The notes: generated by a model from the letters alone, not told the origin. DNA of 64,000 nucleotides from Bacillus sp. BA3 (GCA_002835675.1 PIZR01000002.1:659878-723877); one strand, 5' to 3'. Numbered from the stretch's first letter, positions 35,284 through 47,240 are shown. Numbers and translations: made by a program.

Positions 35284-36732
35284 TCAATTCTTATATGCAA
35301 CCGCCTTCGGTATATAGATGACTTGCCCTTCATGAACGTTTTGATTCGACTCCAATTCATTGCTGAAAAGTATCGATTGAACCGTAACATCATATCGTTG
35401 AGCCAAGTCATCAAGCGTTTCCCCTTGCTGAACAATGCAAACTTTCATCCTTACCAGTTCTTCTTCCTGTTTCCGTCCGAATAAATCCATGATGGAAGGC
35501 TGCTTCTCACCATGATCGGCCGTTTCTTTATCATCACGTTCCGCGGCTTGTTTCCTGCCTTTGAAATTCTTAACCTCCTTAGCCGGTGGCGCAGGTCTTT
35601 CCCTCTTTTTGAATAGATCGCTTAAGGACGAATGAGATTCCTCTTCCTGCTCCACCTTTACATGTTCATTTAGAATAGGACCCGCTGCAACGCCATCCTC
35701 CTCCTGCCGTATGACCTCCTCGGTTTCTAAATTGGAAACAGGGCTATTTTGATGGATGGCTGCTTGACTTGGCTCTTCTACTACTTCTTCTACTTCTTCT
35801 ACTTCTTCTTCTACTTCTTCTACTTCTTCTTTCAATGTCACCCTAGGAATCTCTATCTTCTCCACTGGATCCTGCCTGCTTGGTTCTTCCTCCAGTTTCC
35901 CCTCTTCCATGGAAGGTACCTTATCCGTTGGGTCAGACGGATCTCCAATAACTTCTTCCTCTACAGCTTCAGCTTCTTCCTGTCTATGCACTTCCGTTTC
36001 CCACTCCTCCTCTTCAGGATATGGTGAAACGGGAATTTCAAAAACTGGGGCACTATGCTGATCGCTTAAATAAATCGGCTCCTCTTCCTCTTCTTCATTT
36101 GCTTCAGTAACTCGTTTTGACTCTGCAGAAAAGGGCGCGTATAACTCTTCTTCCTCCTCATCACGGAAAACAGGCTGAAAGTCCGGAATCGGCGGCACTG
36201 CAGCCGCATAAGGAATAAACGACTCATTTTCCCCATCCGTTTCTTCTTGTTCCTCTGTTTCCCCAACTTCCTGCTCCGTATCGAACCGTTCTTCCACATA
36301 TGAATCATTATAGATTCCGGTTATCAAAAGATCCGCCTGCAATTTCAAACAGTTATGCTCTGGCAGGGCATAATCAAAGCTTTGAATCGAGACATCGACC
36401 TCATCCAATGAGGCAATCCGATTATTCGGAATCGTTATGTCAACCGGAAAACGGTGTGTGAACTCATTTAGTCCATTGAGATGCCTCTCGACCTTTTGAA
36501 CCGCTTTTGGCAAAAAGGTCTGCGAAAACTCCTCTTCTTCACCATTTTGCGAGTCTTTATATTCACCGCTTAAATCCAACGAGCCTCGTATAAAAACATA
36601 TTGGTCACTTTCTTGAATCGTCACATTTGGATCAAGCGAAATGGAATATAGCTCAGCCACTTCCTGTCCCTTCTGGAACCAAACGGATTCCTCTAAAGAA
36701 AATCGTAAATACGATTCATTTTCTTGCGACAA
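35284..36732 (-). CDS. spoVID: Stage VI sporulation protein D
   Basis: Morphogenetic protein needed for coat encasement; it binds SpoIVA, SafA and CotE-dependent layers. The TTG at 36732, 8 bases from AAAGGAGG, gives 482 residues; an earlier TTG lies only 2 bases from that site. The N-terminal domain (SYLRFSLEESVWFQKGQEV, SISLDP, FPVDITIPNNRI) occupies 1-140 and fits the family. A long glutamate-rich region with VEEVEE repeats follows (140-420). A C-terminal LysM (CIVQQGETLDDLAQRYDV) ends the protein. Shorter than the 575-residue B. subtilis protein, mainly in the acidic region. Confidence 0.93.
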   Translation of the reverse strand: MSQENESYLRFSLEESVWFQKGQEVAELYSISLDPNVTIQESDQYVFIRGSLDLSGEYKDSQNGEEEEFSQTFLPKAVQKVERHLNGLNEFTHRFPVDITIPNNRIASLDEVDVSIQSFDYALPEHNCLKLQADLLITGIYNDSYVEERFDTEQEVGETEEQEETDGENESFIPYAAAVPPIPDFQPVFRDEEEEELYAPFSAESKRVTEANEEEEEEPIYLSDQHSAPVFEIPVSPYPEEEEWETEVHRQEEAEAVEEEVIGDPSDPTDKVPSMEEGKLEEEPSRQDPVEKIEIPRVTLKEEVEEVEEEVEEVEEVVEEPSQAAIHQNSPVSNLETEEVIRQEEDGVAAGPILNEHVKVEQEEESHSSLSDLFKKRERPAPPAKEVKNFKGRKQAAERDDKETADHGEKQPSIMDLFGRKQEEELVRMKVCIVQQGETLDDLAQRYDVTVQSILFSNELESNQNVHEGQVIYIPKAVAYKN

Positions 36733-36780
36733 AAACAACTCCTCCTTTCAGCTTCAGGAAACGGTACCTATACCAATATC

Positions 36781-36809
36781 AATCTATGAAGGAAGGAAGC
36801 CGATTATTC
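36781..36809 (-). promoter_or_regulatory. Sigma-E promoter of spoVID
   Basis: GAATAAT (36803-36809), 14 bases, CATAGATT (36781-36788) on the minus strand: 6/7 and 7/8 matches to sigma-E consensus, about 49 bases upstream of the TTG start. The remainder of 36810-36974 shows nothing clear. Confidence 0.72.
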
Positions 36810-36974
36810 CTTAATTTCATATGCCACACTCGAGACCTTTTATTTCCTGAACCTTTTAAAAAGAAGGGATTCAAATATTTCAGGCTAAAATCATGCGGGA
36901 TTGTAACAATGGGCATGAAAATCCTGAATGAAACCATTATTTCGACTTTCCACGTACTGATTGAATTCAAAAAA

Positions 36975-37018
36975 ACTGGCTGCCCTTCTCCAAAAGTTCT
37001 TGGAAAATGGCAGCCAGT
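36975..37018 (-). terminator. hemL terminator
   Basis: ACTGGCTGCC/GGCAGCCAGT stem with a long loop, then T7 on the minus strand. It ends the hem operon. Confidence 0.88.
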
Positions 37019-37065
37019 TCAAAGTTATCATTATTCAATTTATCGGTAGTTCGTGAAGCCTTGCA

Positions 37066-38355
37066 TCATTTTTTTAATTTTGCAAAAGCCTGTTCTGCCG
37101 CTGTAATGGTCTTTTCGATATCTTCATCACTATGTGCAGTGGAAAGGAATAAACCTTCAAACTGTGACGGCGGCAAGTAGATGCCTTGATTCGCCATTTC
37201 CCTATAGTAAGAAGCAAAGAACTCTAAATCGGATGTTTTTGCTGTATCATAGTTTACCACTGCTTCATTCGTAAAGAAAAGTCCAATCATGGAACCGGCA
37301 CGGTTGAATGTATACGGGACTCCGTACTTTTTCGCTGCTTCCCCAATACCTTTTTCGAGCATATCCCCTTTTCGGGTGAACTCATCATAAGATTCTGGAG
37401 TCAATTGGCTCAGCGTTTCAAGGCCGGCCGTCATGGCAAGAGGGTTACCCGACAATGTTCCCGCTTGATAGATCGTCCCACTCGGGGCAATTTGTTCCAT
37501 GAATTCTCGCTTGCCTCCGAACGCTCCTACAGGTAAGCCGCCGCCAATAACTTTCCCAAGGCAAGTCAAATCAGGTACGATGCCAAAATAGCCTTGTGCA
37601 CAATTATAGCCGACACGGAACCCTGTCATAACTTCGTCAAAGATCAATAGAGCCCCGTATTGGGTGGTCACTTCACGTAAGCCTTCGAGGAAACCAGGTT
37701 GTGGCGGAACCACACCCATGTTCCCTGCAACAGGTTCTACGATGATACAGGCAATGTCTTCGCCAAATTGTTCAAATGCGTATTTGGTCGCAGCTAGATC
37801 ATTATATGCTACGGTAATCGTATTTTTTGCAATGCCTTCCGGTACTCCCGGGCTATCCGGTAAACCTAATGTCGCAACGCCGGAACCCGCCTTGATCAGC
37901 AAGGAATCGCCATGTCCATGATAGGAGCCTTCGAATTTCAGGATTTTATCACGGCCTGTAATGCCTCGTGCCAACCTTAGTGCACTCATCGTCGCTTCCG
38001 TGCCTGAAGATACCATACGGATCATTTCAATCGAAGGCACCCGTTCAATGACTAGCTTGGCCAGTTCATTCTCAATCAGTGTCGAGGTCCCAAAGCTTGT
38101 ACCTGATTCCGCTACCTTTTTCAATGATTCCACGACACGGTCATTCGTGTGACCCAGGATAAGCGGTCCCCATGAAAGAACATAGTCGATATATTCATTT
38201 CCATCGATATCATACATTTTTGAGCCTTTTCCGCGCTCCATGAAAATGGGATCCATGTCCACAGATTTGAAGGCACGTACTGGGCTGTTCACGCCGCCTG
38301 GCATCAAATTTTTTGCTTCAGCAAACGCTTTTTTCGATTTTTCATATGACCGCAT
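37066..38355 (-). CDS. hemL: Glutamate-1-semialdehyde 2,1-aminomutase
   Basis: PLP enzyme that makes 5-aminolevulinate from glutamate semialdehyde. 429 residues; [10 protein letters not shown] near the N-terminus, [21 protein letters not shown] and the PLP lysine in [13 protein letters not shown] (about 268) are all present. Last gene of hemAXCDBL, 40 bases after hemB. Confidence 0.97.
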   Translation of the reverse strand: MRSYEKSKKAFAEAKNLMPGGVNSPVRAFKSVDMDPIFMERGKGSKMYDIDGNEYIDYVLSWGPLILGHTNDRVVESLKKVAESGTSFGTSTLIENELAKLVIERVPSIEMIRMVSSGTEATMSALRLARGITGRDKILKFEGSYHGHGDSLLIKAGSGVATLGLPDSPGVPEGIAKNTITVAYNDLAATKYAFEQFGEDIACIIVEPVAGNMGVVPPQPGFLEGLREVTTQYGALLIFDEVMTGFRVGYNCAQGYFGIVPDLTCLGKVIGGGLPVGAFGGKREFMEQIAPSGTIYQAGTLSGNPLAMTAGLETLSQLTPESYDEFTRKGDMLEKGIGEAAKKYGVPYTFNRAGSMIGLFFTNEAVVNYDTAKTSDLEFFASYYREMANQGIYLPPSQFEGLFLSTAHSDEDIEKTITAAEQAFAKLKK

Positions 38356-38395
38356 GATTCAATCCCCTTTTTCCATTACAGGTTATATTTTTATA

Positions 38396-39388
38396 TCATT
38401 GATTTTCTTCGTTTATCCAGCGTGCTACCTCTTTTGAAAAATACGTAATGATCAAGTCGGAACCTGCGCGTTTCAAGCCTGTCAGCATTTCCATCACTAT
38501 CGCTTTTTCATCAATCCAGCCATTTTGGGCAGCTGCCTTAACCATTGAATATTCACCGCTGACATTATAGGAAACGATCGGAAGATTAAAGTTATTTTTA
38601 ACGTCCCTAATGATGTCCATGTAGGAAAGGGCCGGTTTCACGATTAGGAAGTCCGCACCTTCAGCAACATCGGATTCAGCTTCACGGAATGCTTCAAGGC
38701 GATTGGCGGGATCCATTTGGTAAGTTTTCCTGTCGCCGAATTGCGGCGCACCATTTGCGGCATCACGGAATGGGCCGTAAAAAGCCGAAGCATATTTCAC
38801 CGCATAGGACATGATTGGGATATCTTCATAACCCGCTTCATCCAGACCTGCACGGATGGCCGCAACAAAACCGTCCATCATGTTGGAAGGTGCAATGATA
38901 TCGGCGCCGGCCTCTGCCTGGCTGATTGCCGTTTTGGCAAGAAGGTCAAGTGAAGCGTCATTGAGGATTTTTTCCCCTTCTACGACCCCGCAATGGCCAT
39001 GGCTTGTATACTCACATAGGCAGGTATCCGCTATGACAATAACATCGGGATATTGTTTTTTAATAAAACGGGTTGCCTCTTGCACAAGTCCGTTATGGTG
39101 AAATGCCCCTGTACCCTGTTCGTCTTTATCATGATCAAAAGGGACACCGAATAAAATGACTGATTTAATGCCCAGACTCACGACTTCATCCATTTCGGCC
39201 CCCAGATTATCCATGGATAGCTGATAGATACCTGGCATGGAGTTAATCTCATTTTTCACATTTTCTCCGTCGATGACGAAGATCGGATAGATCAAATCCT
39301 CTTTATGTAATTGTGTTTCACGGACTAAAGCCCTCATGCCGGCACTTGCACGCAAGCGACGGTGGCGATTGAATGGAATGTTTTTCAT
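38396..39388 (-). CDS. hemB: Porphobilinogen synthase
   Basis: Condenses two 5-aminolevulinates. 330 residues with the zinc-type cysteine cluster [15 protein letters not shown] (about 119-133) and both Schiff-base lysines (AVKYAS near 200, [12 protein letters not shown] near 255). It follows hemD with one base between. Confidence 0.97.
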   Translation of the reverse strand: MKNIPFNRHRRLRASAGMRALVRETQLHKEDLIYPIFVIDGENVKNEINSMPGIYQLSMDNLGAEMDEVVSLGIKSVILFGVPFDHDKDEQGTGAFHHNGLVQEATRFIKKQYPDVIVIADTCLCEYTSHGHCGVVEGEKILNDASLDLLAKTAISQAEAGADIIAPSNMMDGFVAAIRAGLDEAGYEDIPIMSYAVKYASAFYGPFRDAANGAPQFGDRKTYQMDPANRLEAFREAESDVAEGADFLIVKPALSYMDIIRDVKNNFNLPIVSYNVSGEYSMVKAAAQNGWIDEKAIVMEMLTGLKRAGSDLIITYFSKEVARWINEENQ

Positions 39389-39389
39389 T

Positions 39390-40181
39390 TTAAAGTTCCT
39401 CCTTTTTACTTCTTTTCAAAATGAAGCGTATTAACTCAGCAACCATGGCATCCGTCGTATAAACTTCTGGACAGACATCGACGGATAGCCCATGTTTTTC
39501 AGCCGTTTTAGCGGCAATCGGCCCGATGCAGGCGATGATGATCCGGTCTATGTATGTATCCAATTCATGGCGTTTCATGATCTGTAAAAAATGATTGACC
39601 GTCGATGAACTCGTAAAGGTTATGATGTCGATATCGTCGTTCCTTATAAGCTGCACCAGTTTTTTTTCACTGCTTCGAGGAAGCACGGTATGATAAATAA
39701 TCACTTCATCACAGGATGCACCAGCTTCATTGATTGCCTCCGCAATAACCGCCCTTGCGAGATTTCCTTTTGCCAGCAACACGCGGGACCCTTTATCAAG
39801 CATGGCATTGAACTCCGCCACGAACCCTTCGGCAACAAACTGAGTTGGAACGAAATCCGCCTTATATCCAAGCCGTTTCAGGGCCGCTTCTGTTTTGGAG
39901 CCGATTACGGCTATTTTCGGAAGCTTTAAAGGCTGGTTACCAAGAAGCTTAAAGAAGAAATCCACCCCATTTTGACTGGTCAAAATGATCCAGTCATATG
40001 TAAGTAACTCATCTAACCGCTGTTGTACATCTTCCAAATGATCAGGAAGAGTGAACTCAAGCAATGGCACAAGAAGCGGCGTTCCGCCATTTTTTTCGAT
40101 CGACTCTTTTAAACCATCTGCCTGTCCTTTCCCTCTGGTGATTAATACCTGATAATCCTTAAGAGGTTGAAAGGGATTCAT
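39390..40181 (-). CDS. hemD: Uroporphyrinogen-III synthase
   Basis: Cyclises hydroxymethylbilane with inversion of ring D. 263 residues; a weakly conserved family, but the two-domain pattern with [14 protein letters not shown] (about 64-77), [13 protein letters not shown] and [15 protein letters not shown] is diagnostic. Its ATG shares one base with the hemC stop (TAATG). Confidence 0.94.
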   Translation of the reverse strand: MNPFQPLKDYQVLITRGKGQADGLKESIEKNGGTPLLVPLLEFTLPDHLEDVQQRLDELLTYDWIILTSQNGVDFFFKLLGNQPLKLPKIAVIGSKTEAALKRLGYKADFVPTQFVAEGFVAEFNAMLDKGSRVLLAKGNLARAVIAEAINEAGASCDEVIIYHTVLPRSSEKKLVQLIRNDDIDIITFTSSSTVNHFLQIMKRHELDTYIDRIIIACIGPIAAKTAEKHGLSVDVCPEVYTTDAMVAELIRFILKRSKKEEL

Positions 40182-41113
40182 TACTGATCAAGCTCTTCTT
40201 TTACGCGATCGATCAATTCTTTACCGCCCATTTCGCTAATCTGTTTGGCAGCAGCATGCCCAACCGCCTCGGGATCGGTTCCCTCAACCATTTCTTTATA
40301 AATCACCTTTCCATCCGGGGCAGCGACCAAAGCCGTCAAGGAAACGGATCCATTATCTTTTGCCACCGCAAATCCGGCAATCGGTACCTGGCATCCGCCT
40401 TCCATTTTATCCAAAAAGGCACGTTCCGCTTCAACCGTTCTTTTAGTTTTTTCACAGGTCAATTTCGCAAGTTCCGCCAGCAGCTCTTTGTCGTCTTCAC
40501 GGCACTCAATGGAAAGTGCTCCTTGTCCAACTGCCGGAATGCAAATATCTTCATCTAAAAATTCCGTTACGATGTCCTTCTCCCAACCCATTCTTGACAG
40601 TCCGGCAGCAGCTAAAATGATAGCATCATAATCTTCCGTTTTCAGCTTATTCAGACGGGTATCGATATTACCGCGAATCCATTTAATTTCAAGGTCCGGC
40701 CTTCTAGCCAATATTTGCGCGCCACGGCGCAAGCTGCTTGTACCTATGATGGAACCCGGCTTCAGTTCGGAAAGATTTTCATGATTTTTTGAAATCAAGG
40801 CATCCCGATGGTCCTCCCTCGGTGGTATGCAGCCAATCGTCAAGCCTGGAGGCAGCACTGCTGGCATATCTTTCATACTATGTACAGCCATATCAATTTC
40901 TTTATCCAGCATCGCTTGTTCGATTTCTTTAACGAATAAGCCCTTTCCGCCTACCTTGGAAAGTGTTACATCAAGGATTTGGTCACCCTTTGTGACAATT
41001 TCCTTCACCTCGAAATCGTATGGGACCCCAAGCTCTTTAAGTTGATCGATAACCCAGTTAGTTTGGGTGATCGCTAATTTACTACGTCTAGAACCGACAA
41101 TTATTTTTCTCAT
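40181..41113 (-). CDS. hemC: Hydroxymethylbilane synthase
   Basis: Polymerises four porphobilinogens on a dipyrromethane cofactor. 310 residues: [12 protein letters not shown] at the N-terminus, the VHSMKDMP motif (about 81-88), [11 protein letters not shown] and the cofactor cysteine in [10 protein letters not shown] (about 241). It lies between hemX and hemD. Confidence 0.97.
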   Translation of the reverse strand: MRKIIVGSRRSKLAITQTNWVIDQLKELGVPYDFEVKEIVTKGDQILDVTLSKVGGKGLFVKEIEQAMLDKEIDMAVHSMKDMPAVLPPGLTIGCIPPREDHRDALISKNHENLSELKPGSIIGTSSLRRGAQILARRPDLEIKWIRGNIDTRLNKLKTEDYDAIILAAAGLSRMGWEKDIVTEFLDEDICIPAVGQGALSIECREDDKELLAELAKLTCEKTKRTVEAERAFLDKMEGGCQVPIAGFAVAKDNGSVSLTALVAAPDGKVIYKEMVEGTDPEAVGHAAAKQISEMGGKELIDRVKEELDQ

Positions 41114-41122
41114 AGTTTCCTC

Positions 41123-41953
41123 CTATGTATTCCAAAAGTGGAATGTTGAAAGGCTTCCGAAAAGGAAAAAGTTTATTAACACAATCATGAAAGATCCAAT
41201 ATTCAGAAAGGCTAGCGTCCTTCCATACATTTGTTTCCGAATTTTCAAGTATAAAAACACACTGTAAGCGATAAGCAAAATAAATGAGCCGATGATCTTC
41301 ATGTCCAGCCAGGATACCCCAGGCACTTTTATATATGCCCATTGAATCCCCAGGATAAGGGAAACCACTAATAATGGAACACCTATTACTGCGAGGACAT
41401 AAGACATTTGCTCGAGCTTTGTTAGATCGCCGAGTCGAAGCAGGCGTTTTCCCCATTTCTTCCGTTTCAGTAAATCATATTGGATTAAGTATAAAAGTGA
41501 AAAAACGAAAGAAAGCGTGAATGCCCCATAGGATAGGATGGCAAAAGTGATATGTATGAGCAGTAGCTCTGAAACCAGGCGCTGTGCAAGCACTTGAGAT
41601 TCTATCTGAACAGGTGCAAAGGTATGGATGGCCATAACCATGAAACCTAATACATTCGTAAAAAAGACCGTAAAATCGACTCTTAGCAATCGGTTAATGA
41701 TTAAAGATAACGATATGAGGACCCATGCATAAAAATATAATCCTTCAAAAATCGTCAATACCGGGAACCTTCCCGTTTTCAACACATACAGAAATAAAAA
41801 AATTGTTTGCAGTACCCAAACAATAGAAAGCAACCAGAAGGCGAACCTGTTCGCCTTCTGGTTATTATTGAGGAAATCGATAAAATATAAAAGCATACTG
41901 ATGGCATACAACAATACAGTGGCTTCATGCAATCTTGTCATTAGTAATTCCAT
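41123..41953 (-). CDS. hemX: HemX, CcsA-like membrane protein
   Basis: Integral membrane protein that lowers the level of HemA in B. subtilis. 276 residues with about eight membrane segments and a cytochrome c assembly (CcsA-like) domain; the segment with WAYIKVPGVSWLDMK corresponds to the WWD-like region but lacks its tryptophans. Between hemA and hemC with gaps of 10 and 9 bases. Confidence 0.93.
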   Translation of the reverse strand: MELLMTRLHEATVLLYAISMLLYFIDFLNNNQKANRFAFWLLSIVWVLQTIFLFLYVLKTGRFPVLTIFEGLYFYAWVLISLSLIINRLLRVDFTVFFTNVLGFMVMAIHTFAPVQIESQVLAQRLVSELLLIHITFAILSYGAFTLSFVFSLLYLIQYDLLKRKKWGKRLLRLGDLTKLEQMSYVLAVIGVPLLVVSLILGIQWAYIKVPGVSWLDMKIIGSFILLIAYSVFLYLKIRKQMYGRTLAFLNIGSFMIVLINFFLFGSLSTFHFWNT

Positions 41954-41963
41954 ATCTACCTCA

Positions 41964-43310
41964 TTACTGGACAGGAACTGGATTCAATAGGGATGACTTG
42001 GAGCTGTTCCGTTCTTTTTCATCCGCAACCAGCTGGTCTTCAATCAATTCCTCTAAATGGAAGATTTTCACGAAATTATTTAATTGCTCTTTTGCATTCG
42101 GCTCATCTGCCAGCTCTTTTGCATAAAGAATCGGATCTTTCAGCATTTGGTTGATGATGCTTTTCGTATGCTTATTCAAAACTTTTTTGTCACGTTCGCT
42201 CAAATGCGGAAGCTTTCTTTCGATGCTTTCCATCGTTTCCTTTTGTATCGATAGGGATTTTTCCCGTAAAGAAGAAATGACGGGAACCACACCAAGTAAA
42301 TTAATCCATTGATTGAAATCAACGATTTCTGATTCGATCATCAATTCTATTTTCTCGGCAGCTTTTTTACGTTCTTCGATATTGGCTTGCACGATCCCTT
42401 CAAGATCGTCAATATCATACAAGAAGACATTTTCCAGCTCAGCCAATGTTGGATCGAGGTCACGCGGCACTGCGATATCGACCATGAAAATAGGACGGCC
42501 TTTACGAAGCTTATTGACGAATGACATCATTTCTTTTGTTACAAGGAGATCTTTTGATCCGGTGGAAGTAATCAGGATATCAGCTTCCACTAAAGCGCAT
42601 TGCAGCTCTTGAAGCTGTTTCGCCGTACCATTGAATCTTTCCGCCAGGTCGACCGCTTTCTGGAAGGTGCGGTTAATGACTGTAATGCTGTCGGCACCAT
42701 TGCTATGCAGATTTTGAATGGCCAGCTCACCCATCTTACCGGCCCCAAGAATCAAGACATTCTTGCCGTTCAGGCCTCCAAAGATTTTCTTGGCAAGCTC
42801 GACTGCCGCATAGCTGACGGAAACGGCATTTGTATTGATTTCGGTTTCCGAATGAGCTTTTTTAGCCAATGTAAGGGCTTGCTTGAAGAGATGGTTAAAA
42901 ACGGTACCGATCGTATCTTCCTTCTGCCCTAACAGATAGCTTGAACGTACTTGTCCCAAAATCTGAGTTTCGCCCAGTATCATGGAATTCAAGCCGCAGG
43001 TAACTGAAAATAAATGCTCAACAGCCCCATCGCCTTCATAAATGAACAGATATTTAGAAAATTCTTCTTTATCGATATTAAACCATTCCGAAAGAAATTC
43101 CTTTATATAATACCTGCTTGTATGAAGCTGGTCACCGACCGCATATATTTCCGTCCTGTTACATGTTGAAATAATAATATTTTCCAAGATGCTTTTTTTA
43201 TTTTTAAGAGCTTTCATTGCCTCGGCAAGTTCGGCTTCGTTAAACGATAGTTTTTCCCGAATTTCTACAGGGGCAGTTTTGTAATTTATACCAACCGCTA
43301 GAATATGCAT
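41964..43310 (-). CDS. hemA: Glutamyl-tRNA reductase
   Basis: First committed step of the C5 haem pathway, reducing glutamyl-tRNA to glutamate semialdehyde. The ATG at 43310 gives 448 residues beginning [27 protein letters not shown] lies upstream at a somewhat long spacing. The catalytic cysteine is in [11 protein letters not shown] (about 50), the NADPH fold in [12 protein letters not shown] (about 188-199). A charged C-terminal tail follows. Head gene of hemAXCDBL. A TATAAT box is present about 30 bases upstream, but a PerR box was not convincing. Confidence 0.97.
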   Translation of the reverse strand: MHILAVGINYKTAPVEIREKLSFNEAELAEAMKALKNKKSILENIIISTCNRTEIYAVGDQLHTSRYYIKEFLSEWFNIDKEEFSKYLFIYEGDGAVEHLFSVTCGLNSMILGETQILGQVRSSYLLGQKEDTIGTVFNHLFKQALTLAKKAHSETEINTNAVSVSYAAVELAKKIFGGLNGKNVLILGAGKMGELAIQNLHSNGADSITVINRTFQKAVDLAERFNGTAKQLQELQCALVEADILITSTGSKDLLVTKEMMSFVNKLRKGRPIFMVDIAVPRDLDPTLAELENVFLYDIDDLEGIVQANIEERKKAAEKIELMIESEIVDFNQWINLLGVVPVISSLREKSLSIQKETMESIERKLPHLSERDKKVLNKHTKSIINQMLKDPILYAKELADEPNAKEQLNNFVKIFHLEELIEDQLVADEKERNSSKSSLLNPVPVQ

Positions 43311-43564
43311 CCTTTTGTTTTGCACCCCCAAAATTTTTCATGTAAATTTATTATACCATGTACTAAAATGGTTTTACGCAAATAATATGAACAGTTTATG
43401 AATAACGTATGCTACCATGAAAAGACAGCCAAAACGCCAGTAATGCTACAAAAGGTGTCTTAGCAGGATTGGTAAGTTACATACATATTTCGACATTGTG
43501 TACAAAAGTACCATATCAAAAATGGCAAAAAACTTCAAGTAATCGAATTGCATAGGAGGATAAA

Positions 43565-44047
43565 ATGAAAACGCAGCGTATTTTCCCAGGAATCGTATTA
43601 ATCGGTTTCGGGCTCTATTTTTTTCTTGAACATTCCCAAATCGAAATCTTTCCAGGCTTTTTCAGCTGGCCCACTTTATTATGTATAGTTGGTGCAGCCT
43701 TCCTGATTCAGGCATATAGCGGTAATGAATATGAGTCCATCCTGCCAGGCGTCATCTTACTGGGTTTCGGGGCTCACTTCCATATCGTCGAGAATCTGGA
43801 TATTTGGCCGGATAATATAGGTATCTTTATTTTAATCATCTCGCTGGGATTTATTCTCCGGGCACGTAAAACAAATTCTGGAATGTTTCACGGGATGGTA
43901 ATACTTCTCATCTCGATCACTTTCTTATTCTATGATCAAATCACTTCTTCTTTTGGGCTTGTTGAAACAAGCACTGCGAACATCGAAAGGTTTTGGCCAT
44001 TTGCGTTGATGGCAATCGGCATTTATTTTTTGGTTCGAAAAAAGTGA
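43565..44047 (+). CDS. LiaI/LiaF-like membrane protein (DUF5668 type)
   Basis: Function unknown. 160 residues forming about six to seven short hydrophobic segments in repeated FPGIVLIGFGLYFFLE and LPGVILLGFGAHFHIVE modules, each followed by a proline/tryptophan turn. This pattern is seen in LiaI/LiaF-related transmembrane regions (DUF5668). AGGAGGATAAA precedes the ATG. It is a single gene, divergent from hemA and convergent with engB, with a terminator after it. Not at this site in B. subtilis. A link to envelope stress is only an analogy. Confidence 0.8.
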   Translation: MKTQRIFPGIVLIGFGLYFFLEHSQIEIFPGFFSWPTLLCIVGAAFLIQAYSGNEYESILPGVILLGFGAHFHIVENLDIWPDNIGIFILIISLGFILRARKTNSGMFHGMVILLISITFLFYDQITSSFGLVETSTANIERFWPFALMAIGIYFLVRKK

Positions 44048-44085
44048 GAATTGCCGATTCGCATTTTTTGCAAATTCCATGATGA

Positions 44086-44117
44086 AAAAGGGTATTCCAG
44101 ATGCGGAATACCCTTTT
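44086..44117. terminator. Terminator between the LiaF-like gene and engB
   Basis: AAAAGGGTATTCC/GGAATACCCTTTT stem flanked by A and T runs; bidirectional. Confidence 0.9.
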
Positions 44118-44120
44118 CTT

Positions 44121-44702
44121 TTACATATATTTCTTAAGGACGCCCCAGGCTTGTTCCTTGCCTTCGCCTGTTTCACCAGAGAATAGAAGCAATTCATCTT
44201 CTTTTTCCATATTTAGCGTTTGGCGCGTGATTTTCAAGTGTTTCTGCCATTTGCCTTTTGGAATCTTATCCGCTTTGGTTGCAATGACGATCCGGGGCAG
44301 ATCATAATGCTTCAGGAATTCATACATCGCGATATCATCCTTTGTAGGCGGATGACGCAAATCCACAATCAGAAGCGCAGCGCGGAGCTGGTCTCTGGAA
44401 GTGAAGTACGTTTCGATCATTCTTCCCCAAGCATCACGCTCCGTCTTGGATACTTTTGCATAACCATAACCCGGTACATCCACAAAATGGAGTGCTTCAT
44501 TTATGATATAAAAATTCAAGGTCTGCGTCTTACCCGGTTTAGAGGATGTGCGCGCCAAGTTTTTTCGATTGATCATTTTGTTGATGAAACTGGATTTTCC
44601 AACGTTGGAACGGCCTGCCAAGGCAAATTCCGGTATTGGAGTATTGGGATATTGTTCAGGCTTCACAGCACTGATGACAATATCTGAACTTGTCACTTTC
44701 AT
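44121..44702 (-). CDS. engB: Ribosome biogenesis GTPase EngB (YsxC)
   Basis: Essential GTPase in 50S assembly. 193 residues with G1 GRSNVGKSS (about 31-39), G2 TQTLNFY, G3 DVPGYGYA and G4 TKADK. Overlaps the lonA stop by ATGA, so translation is coupled. Confidence 0.97.
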   Translation of the reverse strand: MKVTSSDIVISAVKPEQYPNTPIPEFALAGRSNVGKSSFINKMINRKNLARTSSKPGKTQTLNFYIINEALHFVDVPGYGYAKVSKTERDAWGRMIETYFTSRDQLRAALLIVDLRHPPTKDDIAMYEFLKHYDLPRIVIATKADKIPKGKWQKHLKITRQTLNMEKEDELLLFSGETGEGKEQAWGVLKKYM

Positions 44703-47020
44703 TCGTTCACACCTACCAATGCATGCTCAAGGACTTCATCGACGTGTGAAACTGGAACAAATGTTAATGCTTTACGGACACTTTCCGGGATATCATCAAT
44801 ATCCTTTTCGTTATTTTGCGGGATGATGATTTTCGTAAGTCCTGCGCGATGGGCCGCTAAAGATTTTTCTTTAAGCCCGCCGATCGGAAGAACCCGTCCG
44901 CGTAATGTAATTTCGCCTGTCATGCCTACCTCTTTTCTGATCGGCCTATTTGTAAGGGCCGATATTAACGCTGTTGCAATCGTGATGCCTGCAGAAGGGC
45001 CATCTTTTGGGACCGCACCTTCAGGGACATGAATATGAATATCATATTTTTCATGGAAGTTCGAATCAATCTGAAGTTTCTCGGTTTTTGAACGGACATA
45101 ACTGAAAGCAGCCTGGGCTGACTCTTTCATTACATCGCCAAGCTTTCCTGTCAGGATCAGCTTGCCTTTACCTGGTGATAAGGAAACCTCGATTTGCAGC
45201 GTATCGCCGCCTACCGATGTGTATGCCAATCCATTAGCTACACCGACTTGGTTCTCGACCTCCGCCTGTCCATAATGGAACATGGTTTTCCCTAAAAACT
45301 CCTCGACATTCTTTTCTGATATGACGACCCGTTTTTTATCTCCGGACACGATGATTTTCGCAGTCTTCCGACAGATGCCTGCAAGCTGTCGCTCCAAACT
45401 TCGAACACCGGCTTCCCGAGTATAATAACGGATGATTTTTGTAAGAGCTTCCTCACGGATTTGCAGTTGTGTCTTCGATAAACCATGGTTTTCCAGCTGT
45501 CTAGGCAGCAAGTGATCCTTGGCTATATGAAGTTTCTCTATCTCAGTATAACCTGCAATCGAAATGATTTCCATACGATCACGAAGCGGGCCAGGAATCG
45601 ATCCCAAATTATTCGCCGTCGCCACGAACATGACTTTGGAAAGATCGTAAGTTTCTTCAATATAATGATCACTGAAATTATGATTTTGCTCTGGATCGAG
45701 CACCTCCAGCATCGCTGCAGATGGATCTCCCCTAAAGTCATTGGACATCTTATCCACTTCGTCCAGTAAAAAGACTGGATTGATCGTTCCAGCTTTTTTC
45801 ATGCCTTGAATGATCCTTCCTGGCATCGCCCCTACATATGTACGGCGATGTCCGCGGATTTCTGATTCATCGCGCACCCCACCTAAAGATATACGGACGA
45901 AATTCCTATTCAGCGATGAAGCGATCGATTTAGCCAAGCTGGTTTTCCCGACCCCTGGAGGTCCCACCAAGCAAAGGATCGGTCCCTTCAATGAATTGGT
46001 CAATTGCTGGACGGCCAGATACTCAAGCACCCGCTCCTTCACCTTTTCCAAACCATGATGGTCCCGGTTCAGGATTTTTTCGGCTTTATGAATATTCAAG
46101 TCATCTTTGGTCGCTTTGGTCCAAGGAAGCGAGATCAACCATTCGATATAATTGCGGATGACAGAACTTTCGGCCGAGCTGGAAGGAACCTTTTCATAAC
46201 GGTCCAATTCCTTTAGTGCCGTTTCTTTGATATGCTCAGGCATTTCCGCTTCCTCTATCTTTTCGTTGAGAACCTCAATTTCCCCTGTTTTTCCTTCTTT
46301 ATCTCCCAATTCCTTTTGGATCGCTTTCATTTGTTCTCGTAAATAATATTCCTTTTGAGTCCGTTCCATCGAACGCTTAACACGCTGGCCGATCTTTTTC
46401 TCGAGAAAAAGAACTTCTTTCTCGTTATTGATGATCTCGATTACACGGCTTAAACGCTCTTTCATATCAATGGTCTCAAGCACTTCTTGCTTCTCCTTCA
46501 ATTTCAAAGGCAAATGGGAAGCGATTATATCCGCTAATCGTCCAGGCTCTTCAATATCCGAAGTGGACGAAAACGTTTCACCGGTTATTTTCTTGGACAT
46601 TTTTATGTATTGTTCAAAATAATCCAGTAGGGTGCGCATTAATGCCTGATGTTCAGCATCCTTTTCATCACTGTCTTCATATATTTTAATCTTGGCACCA
46701 TAATGTGTCTCATAATCGTAAAATTCAATGACTTCTGCGCGGTTCAACCCTTCCACCAACACCCGGATTGTACCATTTGGAAGCTTCAGCATCTGTTTTA
46801 CCTTTGTTAAAGTTCCCATTGTAAATAAATCTTCTTCACCTGGTTCGTCCAACGAAACATCTTGTTGTGTCGTCAAAAATATAAGATGGTCTTCCACCAT
46901 TGCTTTCTCAAGGGCTTGTACCGATTTATCTCGGCCTACATCTAAATGAAGTACCATCGTTGGATATACAAGCAGTCCTCTAAGCGGCAGGAGGGGGACG
47001 ATGATTTCTTTATCAGTCAT
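44699..47020 (-). CDS. lonA: ATP-dependent protease LonA
   Basis: Cytosolic AAA+ serine protease for damaged and regulatory proteins. 773 residues: N-terminal LON domain (to about 200), coiled coil, Walker [14 protein letters not shown] (about 354-366), Walker [11 protein letters not shown] and the protease domain with the catalytic serine in [13 protein letters not shown] and a lysine about 43 residues later. GGAGGTGTCAGGAA precedes the ATG. Own sigma-A promoter; co-transcribed with engB. Confidence 0.97.
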   Translation of the reverse strand: MTDKEIIVPLLPLRGLLVYPTMVLHLDVGRDKSVQALEKAMVEDHLIFLTTQQDVSLDEPGEEDLFTMGTLTKVKQMLKLPNGTIRVLVEGLNRAEVIEFYDYETHYGAKIKIYEDSDEKDAEHQALMRTLLDYFEQYIKMSKKITGETFSSTSDIEEPGRLADIIASHLPLKLKEKQEVLETIDMKERLSRVIEIINNEKEVLFLEKKIGQRVKRSMERTQKEYYLREQMKAIQKELGDKEGKTGEIEVLNEKIEEAEMPEHIKETALKELDRYEKVPSSSAESSVIRNYIEWLISLPWTKATKDDLNIHKAEKILNRDHHGLEKVKERVLEYLAVQQLTNSLKGPILCLVGPPGVGKTSLAKSIASSLNRNFVRISLGGVRDESEIRGHRRTYVGAMPGRIIQGMKKAGTINPVFLLDEVDKMSNDFRGDPSAAMLEVLDPEQNHNFSDHYIEETYDLSKVMFVATANNLGSIPGPLRDRMEIISIAGYTEIEKLHIAKDHLLPRQLENHGLSKTQLQIREEALTKIIRYYTREAGVRSLERQLAGICRKTAKIIVSGDKKRVVISEKNVEEFLGKTMFHYGQAEVENQVGVANGLAYTSVGGDTLQIEVSLSPGKGKLILTGKLGDVMKESAQAAFSYVRSKTEKLQIDSNFHEKYDIHIHVPEGAVPKDGPSAGITIATALISALTNRPIRKEVGMTGEITLRGRVLPIGGLKEKSLAAHRAGLTKIIIPQNNEKDIDDIPESVRKALTFVPVSHVDEVLEHALVGVNE

Positions 47021-47089
47021 TTCCTGACACCTCCATCTAATTAGTATCGTCGTTGTAAACTATTTACCCATGTTCTCAACCTTTTAACA

Positions 47090-47118
47090 ATTCTATCCTA
47101 TTTATATAGAAGTGTCTA
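47090..47118 (-). promoter_or_regulatory. lonA promoter
   Basis: TAGACA (47113-47118), 17 bases, TAGAAT (47090-47095), about 70 bases upstream of the start. No clear CtsR heptad repeat seen. Confidence 0.6.
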
Positions 47119-47240
47119 TTCGTTTACCTTAACACGTTTCGACTGCTATTATTATCTCTAATATTAGATAAAAAAGCACGTCTGAATGCGTGTTTATTTT
47201 ATACTTCTGGTTTGTCCGGAACGCCAATATGGTCCTTAAA

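Noticed and set aside
35749-36027. Plus-strand ORF rich in phenylalanine and tyrosine
   Set aside because: Antisense of the glutamate-rich region of SpoVID.
43321-43400. Possible PerR box upstream of hemA
   Set aside because: AT-rich inverted sequence is present, but no stretch matched the TTATAATNATTATAA pattern well enough.
47021-47240. CtsR operator upstream of lonA
   Set aside because: No GGTCAAA direct repeat was found; only a sigma-A promoter and a small hairpin are visible.
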